NCBI RefSeq assembly: GCF_014212495.1
Contig: NZ_JACKZC010000007.1
Coordinates: 1-64,000 of the forward strand
Length of the DNA stretch: 64,000 nucleotides
Direction of reading: 5' to 3'
From: Pontibacter sp. Tf4
GTDB taxonomy: Bacteria; Bacteroidota; Bacteroidia; Cytophagales; Hymenobacteraceae
Each line of letters starts with the position of its first letter. The stretch's first letter is position 1. This document shows positions 35,718-44,059 of this stretch, piece after piece. Made by a program: the position numbers and the translations under genes. The notes beneath the pieces were generated by a model, which saw only the letters and a program-made list of their open reading frames with translations, did no database searches and was not told the origin of the DNA.

Positions 35718-36167
35718 TTAACTTTTCGGCAGTTCTACTATTTCGAACCAGTATTTGCTGAGGGTTTTCATCACATCTACCAGCGAGCTGAAGGTTACCG
35801 GTTTGGTGATGAACGAGCTCACGCCCAGGTCATAGGTTCTCAGAATATCTTCTTCGGCTTTGGAAGTGGTAAGCACTACCACCGGAATCATGCGCAGGTG
35901 ATCCTGTGCTTTGATGTCTTTCAACGCTTCGCGGCCATCTTTTTTAGGCATGTTCAGGTCCAACAGTATCAGGCCCGGCGTCGGGTACTGGTGTTTGTCT
36001 GCAAATTTGCCTTTGTTGTTCAGGTAGTCCAGCAGCTCTTCGCCGTTCTCTACAAACTCGATGTGGTTGTTCAGGCGGCTTTCTTCCAGCGCTTCCTTCA
36101 CCAGCATACGGTCTTCGGCATCATCGTCGGCAATAAGTATAACTATAGATTTGGGGTTCGGACTCAT
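35718..36167 (-). CDS. Single-domain response regulator (Rcp1-like)
   Basis: 149 residues, a receiver only. Acidic pocket ADDDAEDR (14-21), phosphoacceptor in LILLDLNMPKKDGREAL (D70 region), TTSK and the Lys in SSFITKPVTF. The insertion NNKGKFADKHQYPTPG before the phosphoacceptor strand is typical of the Rcp1 class that partners with phytochrome-like or PAS kinases. It begins 11 bp after the PAS kinase stop, so that kinase is its likely donor, and it could relay phosphate onward to the following hybrid genes. Confidence 0.92.
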   Translation of the reverse strand: MSPNPKSIVILIADDDAEDRMLVKEALEESRLNNHIEFVENGEELLDYLNNKGKFADKHQYPTPGLILLDLNMPKKDGREALKDIKAQDHLRMIPVVVLTTSKAEEDILRTYDLGVSSFITKPVTFSSLVDVMKTLSKYWFEIVELPKS

Positions 36168-36178
36168 GGGTTCTTATT

Positions 36179-37717
36179 TTATTCCTGAAGGTGTTTTTTT
36201 GCTAAGGTAATGATAAAACGGGTGCCTTCGCCGGCTTTGCTTTTCGCGGTAATGTCGCCGCCGTGGCGCACGGCTATTTTACGACAAACGGCCAGGCCAA
36301 TGCCAGAGCCTTCGTACTTCTGCCCCTCCAGACGCTGGAAGATGTTGAAGATACGGTCCAGGTACTTTTCATCGAAGCCAATGCCATTATCTTCTATGCT
36401 TATCTCCACCAGTTCGTCGCCTGGTGTCGAGGTCATATGGGCCTGGCGCTGCACGGCTCTCGCAGAAATGGAAACAACCGGCGTTACGCCCTCTTTCCGG
36501 AACTTAATGGCATTGCTGATCAGGTTCTGGAAGAGCTGTCGCATCTGGGTTGGTTCGGCTTCAATAACCGGCAACGGCGACCGTACAATCCGGGCACCCG
36601 TCTGTTCTATAGTTACCTCCAGGTCCGAAAGCACTTCCGACAGAATATGGTCAAGGTCTACCTTCACAAAAGCCTTGGATTTGCTGGTAACTCTCGAGAA
36701 ATCAAGCAGGTCGTTTATCAGGTTCTGCATACGCATGGCAGCGTTCAGCATCCTGTCTACGTAATCTTTACCCTGTACACTCAGTTTATCGTATTCCTTG
36801 GTTTTCAGGCGGTCGCCGAAGGCCTGTATCTTGCGCAGCGGTTCCTGCAGGTCATGCGACGACACGTAGGCAAAGTCCTGCAGCTCGCGGTTACTGCGCT
36901 CCAGTTCGGCAGCATAGCGGCGCAGGCGTTCCTCGTGTACCTTTTGCTGGGAGATGTCGTGCACAAAGCCGGTGTAAACCTTGCGGTCTGCCAGCTGTAC
37001 TTCACTGATACTTAAGAAGAACGGAAACGTTGTACCGTCCTTTCGCAGGCCTGATACTTCGCGCCCGATGCCGATGATGTGCGGAATACCGGTCTGGTGG
37101 TAACGCTCCATGTAGCCATCGTGCAGGCTGCTGTCCGGCTCCGGCATCAGCATACTGATGTTACGCCCTAACAACTCACTTTCGCTGTAACCAAAAAGCT
37201 TCTGAGCCGCCGGGTTTACCATCTCCATCAGCCCGTGCGTATCAATAGTGATAATACCGTCTACTGCCGTCTGTATAATCGAGTTGAATTTGTTCTCGCT
37301 TTCGCGCAGGGCGGTTTCCGTTTTCTTTAGCTCCGTAATGTCGTGCACAATGCCGGTAAAGATCTGCTTATCCTGCAGGCGCACTTCGCTTATACTCAAC
37401 AGAAACGGAAAAATAGTACCATCCTTCTTTTTGCCCAGCACCTCTCGCCCTATCCCGATGATCTGCCCCACTCCGGTGCGGTGGTAGTTATCAATGTACA
37501 CATCGTGCAGGCTTTTATCGGGCTCCGGCATCAGCATTTTTATATTGTGGCCGATCACCTCTTCGGGCTCATACCCAAAAATGCGGGCGGCTGCCGGGTT
37601 CATGGTCTCTACAAGGCCCCTGTTATCGATGGTGATAATGCCGTCGATGGCTGTATCAATAATGGCCCGCAACCTGGACTGCGAATCGGTGCTATAGTTG
37701 TTTTGTTTCTCTTCCAA
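36179..37717 (-). CDS. Histidine kinase with tandem FixL-like PAS domains
   Basis: 512 residues, soluble. Two PAS domains (about 12-128 and 140-258) are near duplicates: each has GIITID...NPAA..(I/L)FGY, LMPEPD.SLHD.Y...YH.TG and IIGIGRE. In Bradyrhizobium FixL the heme ligand His lies in the same RHDSY position and a distal Arg in IIGIGR; H71/R91 and H199/R219 occupy these positions, and domain 2 also has the PHIIGIG His (H213). Then come a short coiled coil, HisKA with H288 (YVSSHDLQEPLRK) and HATPase (about 385-508; DNGIGFDEKY, GSGIGLAVCR). Heme binding is inference; many related PAS domains keep the motif without heme. First gene of the minus-strand phosphorelay. Confidence 0.92.
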   Translation of the reverse strand: MEEKQNNYSTDSQSRLRAIIDTAIDGIITIDNRGLVETMNPAAARIFGYEPEEVIGHNIKMLMPEPDKSLHDVYIDNYHRTGVGQIIGIGREVLGKKKDGTIFPFLLSISEVRLQDKQIFTGIVHDITELKKTETALRESENKFNSIIQTAVDGIITIDTHGLMEMVNPAAQKLFGYSESELLGRNISMLMPEPDSSLHDGYMERYHQTGIPHIIGIGREVSGLRKDGTTFPFFLSISEVQLADRKVYTGFVHDISQQKVHEERLRRYAAELERSNRELQDFAYVSSHDLQEPLRKIQAFGDRLKTKEYDKLSVQGKDYVDRMLNAAMRMQNLINDLLDFSRVTSKSKAFVKVDLDHILSEVLSDLEVTIEQTGARIVRSPLPVIEAEPTQMRQLFQNLISNAIKFRKEGVTPVVSISARAVQRQAHMTSTPGDELVEISIEDNGIGFDEKYLDRIFNIFQRLEGQKYEGSGIGLAVCRKIAVRHGGDITAKSKAGEGTRFIITLAKKHLQE

Positions 37718-38098
37718 CGCTTCAGTATTTTACTAAATATAAGTGTTCTGCTTTAAATGGCAAACTATACCTATACGTCCAAATTTAACTATAATACCAG
37801 TATGTGCCACCATGCAGCTTGTCTATGAATGGTATCCGGTTAAGCTTCAGCTACAATAATGAACAGCTCCGCCCCCAACTATAGCTCAGAATTATAATCC
37901 TGAAAGTATAACAAACTATAGATTCTACCGGGCAGGCACAGACACAAGCGCCGGTACTGAAACGAACTATAAAAGCACCAGCAGGCGGTTTAGGCCGGCT
38001 GCTGCAACCAATCATAACTATACTCGTTGCAATTACAATATAGGTTTTTAAAGATTATAGTGATCGTACAAAAACCGTAGACTAAAAATTAAGAGACA

Positions 38099-39535
38099 AT
38101 GAAGAGATTACAGATAACCGTGTTTATTACAAGTCTGCTGTTGCTCTTTAACTCCTGTTCTACCAACCCGGTAACAGGTAAAAAAGATGTGATCCTGATG
38201 TCGGAGGGCCAGGAGCTGGCCATGGGCCAGGAAGCAGACCCGCAGATTGTTGCGCAGTTCGGATTGTATGAGAACCCTGCTGTGCAGCGCTTTATAGATG
38301 AGAAAGGACAGAAAATGGCTGCCATCTCGCACCGCAGCAACATTAAGTACAATTTTAAAGTGCTTGACTCTCCTGTTATAAACGCTTTTGCCGTGCCGGG
38401 CGGCTACGTTTACTTTACGCGTGGCATTATGGCGCATTTTAACAACGAAGCGCAGTTTGCCGGTGTACTTGGCCACGAGATTGGCCACATTGCGGCACGC
38501 CACTCGGCGCAGCAGCAAAGCAAAGCCGTGCTGAGTCAGGTTGGCCTTATTGCCGGTATGATACTGGTGCCCGAGCTGGCGCAGTTCGGTAACGAGGCTA
38601 TGCAGGGCCTGAGCCTGCTATTCTTAAAATTCGGGCGGGACGATGAGCGCGAATCGGACAGGCTGGGCGTGGAATACTCTACTAAAATTGGCTACGATGC
38701 CGACGAAATGGCCGACTTCTTTCTGACCCTGAAACGCAAGCAGGAAGAAAGCGGCCAGGCCATTCCGGAGTTTATGAGCACCCACCCCGACCCGGGCAAC
38801 CGTTATACCACCGTGCACGAACTGGCCGCCGAATGGCAGAAAAAGCTTAACGCCACCAACCTGCAGGTTGGCCGTAACTCTTACCTGCGCATGATAGACG
38901 GCATGGTGTATGGCGAAGATCCGAAGCAGGGTTTTGTGGAGGACTTTGTATTTTACCACCCTGTACTGAAATTCCAGTTCCCGATACCAAACGGCTGGAA
39001 GTACCTGAACTCGCCACAAAGTTTCCAGATGGCCCACCCCGAAGGCAAAGCCATCATTAACCTGACACTTGCGCCCGGTACCTCGCTGGAAGATGCTGCC
39101 CGCCAGACCCTGGAAGGCTATCAGCTTACGCTGGTAGAATCGAAGAATACCACCGTGAACGGCAATAATGCGCTGGCTGTAGTGGCCGACCAGAAGCAGG
39201 AACAAGGCGTGATCCGGACGCTGACTTATTTTATACAGTATGGTGGCAACATCTATAGTATCATGGGCATCACGTCGGGCAACGATTTCAACAACTACTT
39301 CAACACCTTCTCTGGCACCATGACCAATTTCAGGCAGCTGACCGACCAGAGCAAACTGAACAAAAAGCCAGAGATAATACGCATTAAAACAGTAGCCCAG
39401 AACACCACCCTGGCGCAGGCCCTGCAATCGAATGGCATGCCAAGCGCCCGTATGGAAGAACTGGCCGTACTGAACGGGATGCAGCTAAGCGACCGCGTAG
39501 AAAAAGGCATGTTGATAAAAGTGATCACACAATAG
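38099..39535 (+). CDS. M48-family metalloprotease lipoprotein
   Basis: 478 residues. A lipoprotein signal ends in LLFNSC (C20). The M48 domain (about 30-250) has the zinc site HEIGH (126-130) in GVLGHEIGHIAARHS and the third ligand E185 in DERESDRLG. The middle part (about 280-420) resembles the surface domain seen in Bacteroidota members. The final 55 residues (IIRIKTVAQNTTLAQALQ...LNGMQLSDRVEKGMLIKVI) resemble a LysM-like module often found at the end of such proteases. It should work at the periplasmic face of the outer or inner membrane in protein quality control, like BepA. A strong terminator follows. Confidence 0.9.
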   Translation: MKRLQITVFITSLLLLFNSCSTNPVTGKKDVILMSEGQELAMGQEADPQIVAQFGLYENPAVQRFIDEKGQKMAAISHRSNIKYNFKVLDSPVINAFAVPGGYVYFTRGIMAHFNNEAQFAGVLGHEIGHIAARHSAQQQSKAVLSQVGLIAGMILVPELAQFGNEAMQGLSLLFLKFGRDDERESDRLGVEYSTKIGYDADEMADFFLTLKRKQEESGQAIPEFMSTHPDPGNRYTTVHELAAEWQKKLNATNLQVGRNSYLRMIDGMVYGEDPKQGFVEDFVFYHPVLKFQFPIPNGWKYLNSPQSFQMAHPEGKAIINLTLAPGTSLEDAARQTLEGYQLTLVESKNTTVNGNNALAVVADQKQEQGVIRTLTYFIQYGGNIYSIMGITSGNDFNNYFNTFSGTMTNFRQLTDQSKLNKKPEIIRIKTVAQNTTLAQALQSNGMPSARMEELAVLNGMQLSDRVEKGMLIKVITQ

Positions 39536-39600
39536 CAACTTCTGCCGGAACCCTGGTTTTTACTGAGAGCAAGCCGGTCAGGAACTATAGCAATATAAAA

Positions 39601-39635
39601 CAGGAGCGCCAGGTAAAGTTTACCTGGCGCTCCTG
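39601..39635 (+). terminator. Strong intrinsic terminator after the M48 protease gene
   Basis: CAGGAGCGCCAGGTAAA (39601-39617) and TTTACCTGGCGCTCCTG (39619-39635) are exact reverse complements, giving about 15 paired bases and a tiny loop, followed by TTTTATAG. Confidence 0.9.
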
Positions 39636-39660
39636 TTTTATAGTTTAAATTACTAACAAT

Positions 39661-39836
39661 ATTCTCTCTCGTGTTTTGCCCTGTTTTAAACTATAGCACT
39701 ATAGTTGAGGTGCCGCCTGAACTATAGCTCAAACTATAGCTATAGCAACCGGAGTCTGGTTGTTAGATCACACTCGCGTGCCACAGGCGAGGGGGTTAAC
39801 TATAGATTCTAACTAAAGCTATAGTTTACGTACGTT
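39661..39836. repeat. Dense cluster of the CTATAG palindrome
   Basis: Seven CTATAG words lie in about 150 bp (39690-39825), several as complete AACTATAGTT-like units and one pair in tandem (CTATAGCTATAG). A hairpin-like CTCGCGTGCCACAGGCGAG (near 39773-39791) sits among them. With the terminator at 39601-39635 this accounts for the whole 301-bp gap; no ORF is present. Confidence 0.85.
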
Positions 39837-41765
39837 TTAGCCCAGCTTACTTTCCAGCTCTTCCACTTCCAGCATCTGTTCTTCCCATTGGTTGTTGGCC
39901 TGTTCCAGCTCTTTCTGTACGGCTTCAAACTTACGGGATGTTTCCTGCAGCAAATCTACGTTTCCGTATACTTTCGGGTCGGCCAGTTCGGTCTCATATG
40001 TTGCCAGTTCCTGCTCCAGTTGCTGTACTTTTTTCTCCATCTCTGCCAGCTTTTTGTTGGCCTGTTTCAACTGGTTGTTCAGCTGGTTAAATTCGGAGTT
40101 GTTACGGTTCTGCTTGGGCTCCTCTTTTTTGGGAGCGGGCGCTGCGGCTGCCTGTAGTTTTGCTTCCTTCTCGCGCTTCTCCTGAAAAGCCTCAAATTCG
40201 TGGTAAGTGCCCGGGTATTCTTTCAGCTGATAATCTTCGATGTACCAGATCTTGGTCGCTACATTTTCCACAAAATAACGGTCGTGCGAGATGATGACGA
40301 ACGTACCTTCGTACTGCTCCAGCGCCTGTATCAGGATGTTCACCGATTGCATGTCCAGGTGGTTGGTAGGCTCATCCAGCATCAGGAAATTAGCCTCAGA
40401 GATCAGTGTTTTGGCCAGCGCCACGCGGCTTTTCTCGCCACCCGACAGCACCTTTATCTTCTTGAACACATCGTCGCCGGTGAACAGGAAAGAACCCAGC
40501 AGCGTGCGCAACTCAACCTCTGTTTTTTTGGAGCCGGCCTGCTGTAGTTCCTGCAGTATCTCGTTCTCCACGTTAAGGGCTTCAAGCTGGTGCTGCGCGT
40601 AAAACGACATGATGACGTTATGGCCCAGTTCACGCTTGCCCTGTATCGGTTCGGTGCCGGCAATAATGCGTAGCAGCGTGGATTTACCCTTACCATTGGC
40701 ACCTATCAGCGCAATTTTATCGCCACGCTCAATGTGCACGTTGGTATCCCGGAAAATGACCTTGTTGCCAAAGGCTTTGCTCATGTGTTCGAGGCGAAGG
40801 ATGTGGCGGCCGGGCTGTGTACTGAACCGGAAACTGAAGTTCACTTTCGCTGCTTCCGGGGCAACCTCCTCAATGCGCTCCATCCGCTCCAGCTGCTTCA
40901 TGCGGCTCTGGGCCTGCTTGGCTTTGGTGGCTTTGGCTTTAAAGCGCTCAATAAACCGTTCTGCCTGTCGTATCTGGGCTTGCTGGTTTTCGTAGGCACC
41001 TTTCTGTATCTCGTTGCGCAGCGCTTTTTCTTCTACATAAAAACTATAGTTGCCGGGGTAATAATTCAGCTTGGCACCCGATACCTCTACCGTAATATTG
41101 GTGGTTCTGTCCAGAAACTCGCGGTCGTGCGACACGATCACTACTGCTCCTTCGAAGCGCTCCAGGTAACTCTCCAGCCACTTAATGGAAGGCAGGTCCA
41201 GGTGGTTGGTAGGCTCATCCAGCAGCAGCAGCGAGGGTTTCTGCAAGAGTATTTTGGCCAGCATCACGCGCATGCGCCATCCACCCGAAAACGACTCCAG
41301 CGGCTGCTTCAGTTCTTCGGTCGTAAAGCCCAGTCCTTCCAGTATCGCTTCGGCTTCGGCCTGCATGGTGTAACCGCCTAAAGTTTCAAAGCGCTCCTGC
41401 AGGTCGGCTAATTTGCCCACCAGGTCATCATGGAAATTATTTTCGAACTCCACCAGCACTTTATCTATCTCGGCCTGCAGGTAAATCGCCTCTTCAAAGG
41501 CCTGCATCGCCACCGACAAAATACTTTCGTGGGTCTGGTAGCTGAGCAGGTCCTGGTTCAGGAAACCAATGGTTGTTTCCTTGCTCATCTGTATACTGCC
41601 GCTGTCGGGTTTGTATTCGCCAACTATAATGCGCAGCAACGTAGACTTGCCCGTACCATTTAACCCGATCAGACCAATTTTATCTTTTGGCCGAATGTGC
41701 AGGTTGGCATCGTCGTACATGGGGCGGCTGCCGAAATGAAAGCTAAGGTTGTTTATGGAGATCAT
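39837..41765 (-). CDS. ABC-F family ATPase (ribosome-associated, Uup/YheS-like)
   Basis: 642 residues, two ABC domains and no membrane segment. Domain 1: Walker A GLNGTGKST (34-42), signature ESFSGGWRMRVMLA, Walker B LLLLDEPTNHLD. Domain 2 (about 320-530): GANGKGKST, signature VLSGGEKSRVALA, DEPTNHLDMQ. The interdomain linker (about 240-300) is highly charged (ERFIERFKAKATKAKQAQSRMKQLERMER). The C-terminal 90 residues are coiled coil (NQLKQANKKLAEMEKKVQQLEQELATYE). Such proteins act at the ribosomal E site during translation; some give antibiotic resistance, but the subtype cannot be read here. Confidence 0.93.
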   Translation of the reverse strand: MISINNLSFHFGSRPMYDDANLHIRPKDKIGLIGLNGTGKSTLLRIIVGEYKPDSGSIQMSKETTIGFLNQDLLSYQTHESILSVAMQAFEEAIYLQAEIDKVLVEFENNFHDDLVGKLADLQERFETLGGYTMQAEAEAILEGLGFTTEELKQPLESFSGGWRMRVMLAKILLQKPSLLLLDEPTNHLDLPSIKWLESYLERFEGAVVIVSHDREFLDRTTNITVEVSGAKLNYYPGNYSFYVEEKALRNEIQKGAYENQQAQIRQAERFIERFKAKATKAKQAQSRMKQLERMERIEEVAPEAAKVNFSFRFSTQPGRHILRLEHMSKAFGNKVIFRDTNVHIERGDKIALIGANGKGKSTLLRIIAGTEPIQGKRELGHNVIMSFYAQHQLEALNVENEILQELQQAGSKKTEVELRTLLGSFLFTGDDVFKKIKVLSGGEKSRVALAKTLISEANFLMLDEPTNHLDMQSVNILIQALEQYEGTFVIISHDRYFVENVATKIWYIEDYQLKEYPGTYHEFEAFQEKREKEAKLQAAAAPAPKKEEPKQNRNNSEFNQLNNQLKQANKKLAEMEKKVQQLEQELATYETELADPKVYGNVDLLQETSRKFEAVQKELEQANNQWEEQMLEVEELESKLG

Positions 41766-41789
41766 GTATCCGTATCAAGCTGTAAAGTG

Positions 41790-41797
41790 CAAAGTTA
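41790..41797 (-). promoter_or_regulatory. -7 box for the ABC-F gene
   Basis: On the minus strand TAACTTTG fits TAnnTTTG exactly, 25 nt before the ATG. No clear -33 TTTG is found at the usual spacing. Confidence 0.4.
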
Positions 41798-41925
41798 CTT
41801 AAAATCGTAAGAACTGCGCAGGTTTAGCAAAGTGTAAGAGCGCTACAGCAGGCATGTTTTAGCCGGTTTTACTAAACAAAAGCCCGTCGCAGCCGTTTCA
41901 ACTTCTGTTATCGTACACAATTGCT

Positions 41926-41933
41926 TACCTTTG
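41926..41933 (+). promoter_or_regulatory. -7 box for the 2H phosphoesterase gene
   Basis: TACCTTTG is an exact TAnnTTTG match 33 nt before the ATG at 41966. Its position inside the longer open frame supports the shorter start. Confidence 0.45.
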
Positions 41934-41965
41934 CCGTTTGGCAAACCATACTTTACCAGGTAACT

Positions 41966-42517
41966 ATGATCGCGATCACTTCGCTTTTAGATAAAAAACA
42001 TTCAGACCGGGTTTCGGAGCTTACTGAGCATCTTGAAAAAAGATTTGGACTGAGCGGAGTAAAAGTGACCCCTTACCCCCACCTGACCCTGCTTACCGCC
42101 GAAGTGCCCGACATGGAAGAGCTGAAGCAATACCTGGAGCTTACCTGTTTTGAAATGCCTGACTTTACCATTCGCACGACCGGACTGGGTATTTTTCCGG
42201 GTCCTACGCCAGTGGTTTACATACCTGTTCTGCGTACCACCCAGCTAAACCAGCTGCACGCCAAACTGCACCGCGATATATCCGAAATGAGCAGCGAAAT
42301 GGGCCTGTACTATAACCCCAACATGTGGCTGCCCCATATCTCGCTTGCCCTCGGCGATACCACACCCAAAATGCTCGGCCCTGTGCTTGCTTTCCTGAGC
42401 AACTTTAATTTTACCTGGGAGATAACCCTCGATAACATTACGATCCTGCAGAAAAGCGGTGATTACTTCCTGAAGGAAGAAGAGTTCCGGTTCGGAAGAC
42501 GCGAGCTGATCAGTTAG
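41966..42517 (+). CDS. 2'-5' RNA ligase-like (2H phosphoesterase) protein
   Basis: 183 residues with both 2H motifs: YPHLTLL (HxT) in the first half and LPHISLAL (HxS) in the second. The 2H superfamily includes the LigT/ThpR RNA ligases and cyclic phosphodiesterases; which reaction this one performs is not known. The motifs and the pseudo-symmetric layout support a working enzyme. The ATG at 41966 is preferred; the frame opens at 41921 but that stretch holds a promoter-like box. It is divergent from the ABC-F gene and followed by a 170-bp gap with CTATAG words. Confidence 0.85.
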   Translation: MIAITSLLDKKHSDRVSELTEHLEKRFGLSGVKVTPYPHLTLLTAEVPDMEELKQYLELTCFEMPDFTIRTTGLGIFPGPTPVVYIPVLRTTQLNQLHAKLHRDISEMSSEMGLYYNPNMWLPHISLALGDTTPKMLGPVLAFLSNFNFTWEITLDNITILQKSGDYFLKEEEFRFGRRELIS

Positions 42518-42688
42518 ACCGGCAACTATAGTTTGGAACCTTTTACCAGGCTATAGCTTAAGCTCCTGATAACTGCGAATAACGAGCACCTAAAAACTGA
42601 AAACGAAAAGCTATAGTTGCCTGAAACAGAAGCGGCTGCCGGGTTTTTCCTGCAGCTGCTTCTGTTTATAGTCCAGCTAATCGTCAGT

Positions 42689-43945
42689 TTAATTAAAACT
42701 ATAACCGACCAGCAGATTGAACGAATTGCGGGCAGTGCTTACTTCTGTAAATGCCGACATGCCATTGCTTGTTTCGATCCGTGCTTCTGCCCGCAGTCTG
42801 CGCAGTTCTATACCGGCACCAATCAGCAGGCCCTGCTCATACTTCCGGATCGGGTCCAGCATGGGGGCGGTTGTGGTTCGCTCCATTGTAAACACGCGCG
42901 AAAAGGTTTCGATGGTATTGTTGTTTACGATGTTATAGTTGTTAGCCATACCAACACTCACAAAAGGCTTCCAGGAAAGGAGCGAGAACTGGTAACGCAC
43001 CATCGTATTCAGGCCGATGTAGCCCATGTCAAAATCTAATTTCTCGTGTCTGAACTCTCCGTAAATCCTGCGCTCCTGCTCGCCTTTTACCTGGTAGGCT
43101 TTCCAGGCCAGCTCGTTATAGATAGACCATTTTCCGTTTCCGCGTGGCAAAACCGCATTCATCGAAATGCCTGCTGTATAGTTACGGCTCAAATCTCCGC
43201 TGCTCAGATCGTACTCTGTTCCGCTCCTGTTTATCTTCAGCTGAGATGGCATCAGGCCACCAACTACGCCAAATTTGAACGTTACTTTTTCGGTGCTGGC
43301 AACATACTGTTTTTCGGTATCTGCAAAGCAGGAATTATAGTTGGTAAAAAGCTTAACAAGTGGCTGTGTCTGTAGTTGGGTACTTCTGATCTGTTTCAGG
43401 GCTTCCGGGCAGTCCTGCATGTTAAGCTTCAGTATTTCCTGGTACACATTTACTCTGCTGACAGCTTTCGTACCGTCCAAGGCCACCATTCGTTTCCGGA
43501 TAATTAGTTCACTCGGCTGTTCTCCGGCTTTCTGCAGGAAAAAGTGTTTCTTGGAGTTCTCGTCTTCCATATAAAGCAGGGTAAGCTTTCCGCTTGCCAG
43601 CACACGCAGTAAAACGGTATCCGTTACAATAAGGGGCAAATCATCTACTTTCATCTGGTTCAGGTTTTCCGGCGACTTGTCTATCTGCACTATTTCGCTT
43701 TTAAAAATATCGCCGGTGGTCAGGCCAAAGCCTTTTATCTGGGCTGCTGATAAGGTGGTGAAGGAGGAACTTTCAGGGGAAGAAGCTACGCGGATATGGT
43801 CCGGGCTTTTGATCCAGTTGCGGTCGTCGATATAACTTTTTACGGTGTCGCCGCTGGTGGTAAGGTAATAACCGGGCACAAAGTTCTTCTGTGCTGCGGC
43901 TGCAAAGGTTAGCAGGCAGCAAAATGCGGTAAAGATTGCTTTCAT
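42689..43945 (-). CDS. Hypothetical outer-membrane beta-barrel protein
   Basis: 418 residues with a cleavable signal (MKAIFTAFCCLLTFAAAAQ). The first 190 residues are a soluble region (FVPGYYLTTSGDTVKSYIDDRNW...) with the pattern of a Bacteroidota family found before small barrels. From about 210 there are alternating strands (FKFGVVGGLMPSQLKI, YTAGISMNAVL, MVRYQFSLLSWKPFVSVGMANNYNIV, LLIGAGIELRRLRAEARIETS) and the chain ends NLLVGYSFN, with the terminal aromatic expected for BAM insertion. The class resembles PorT-type or OmpW-like 8-stranded barrels. Function unknown. Confidence 0.75.
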   Translation of the reverse strand: MKAIFTAFCCLLTFAAAAQKNFVPGYYLTTSGDTVKSYIDDRNWIKSPDHIRVASSPESSSFTTLSAAQIKGFGLTTGDIFKSEIVQIDKSPENLNQMKVDDLPLIVTDTVLLRVLASGKLTLLYMEDENSKKHFFLQKAGEQPSELIIRKRMVALDGTKAVSRVNVYQEILKLNMQDCPEALKQIRSTQLQTQPLVKLFTNYNSCFADTEKQYVASTEKVTFKFGVVGGLMPSQLKINRSGTEYDLSSGDLSRNYTAGISMNAVLPRGNGKWSIYNELAWKAYQVKGEQERRIYGEFRHEKLDFDMGYIGLNTMVRYQFSLLSWKPFVSVGMANNYNIVNNNTIETFSRVFTMERTTTAPMLDPIRKYEQGLLIGAGIELRRLRAEARIETSNGMSAFTEVSTARNSFNLLVGYSFN

Positions 43946-43969
43946 TTAAAATTGGTTGGAAATAATGCT

Positions 43970-43977
43970 CAAAGATA
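43970..43977 (-). promoter_or_regulatory. -7 box for the outer-membrane protein gene
   Basis: TATCTTTG on the minus strand (exact TAnnTTTG), 25 nt before the ATG. The terminator of the gene behind lies just upstream. Confidence 0.45.
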
Positions 43978-43997
43978 CACTTAAGTATCTGAAAATA

Positions 43998-44032
43998 AAG
44001 AGGGCTGCAAGTGATTTACCTGCAGCCCTCTT
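43998..44032 (-). terminator. Intrinsic terminator of the deoxyhypusine synthase-like gene
   Basis: AAGAGGGCTGCA (43998-44009) and TGCAGCCCTCTT (44021-44032) are perfect complements with an 11-nt loop; TTATTTTC follows on the minus strand. It separates this gene from the outer-membrane protein gene. Confidence 0.85.
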
Positions 44033-44059
44033 GCTTATAGTTCAGCCTTACGGCCTGTG

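Noticed and set aside
39661..39836. CTATAG cluster as a CRISPR array or iteron origin
   Set aside because: The words are irregularly spaced, with no constant spacer length, no leader, no cas or replication-initiator gene nearby, and the same word is everywhere in the window.
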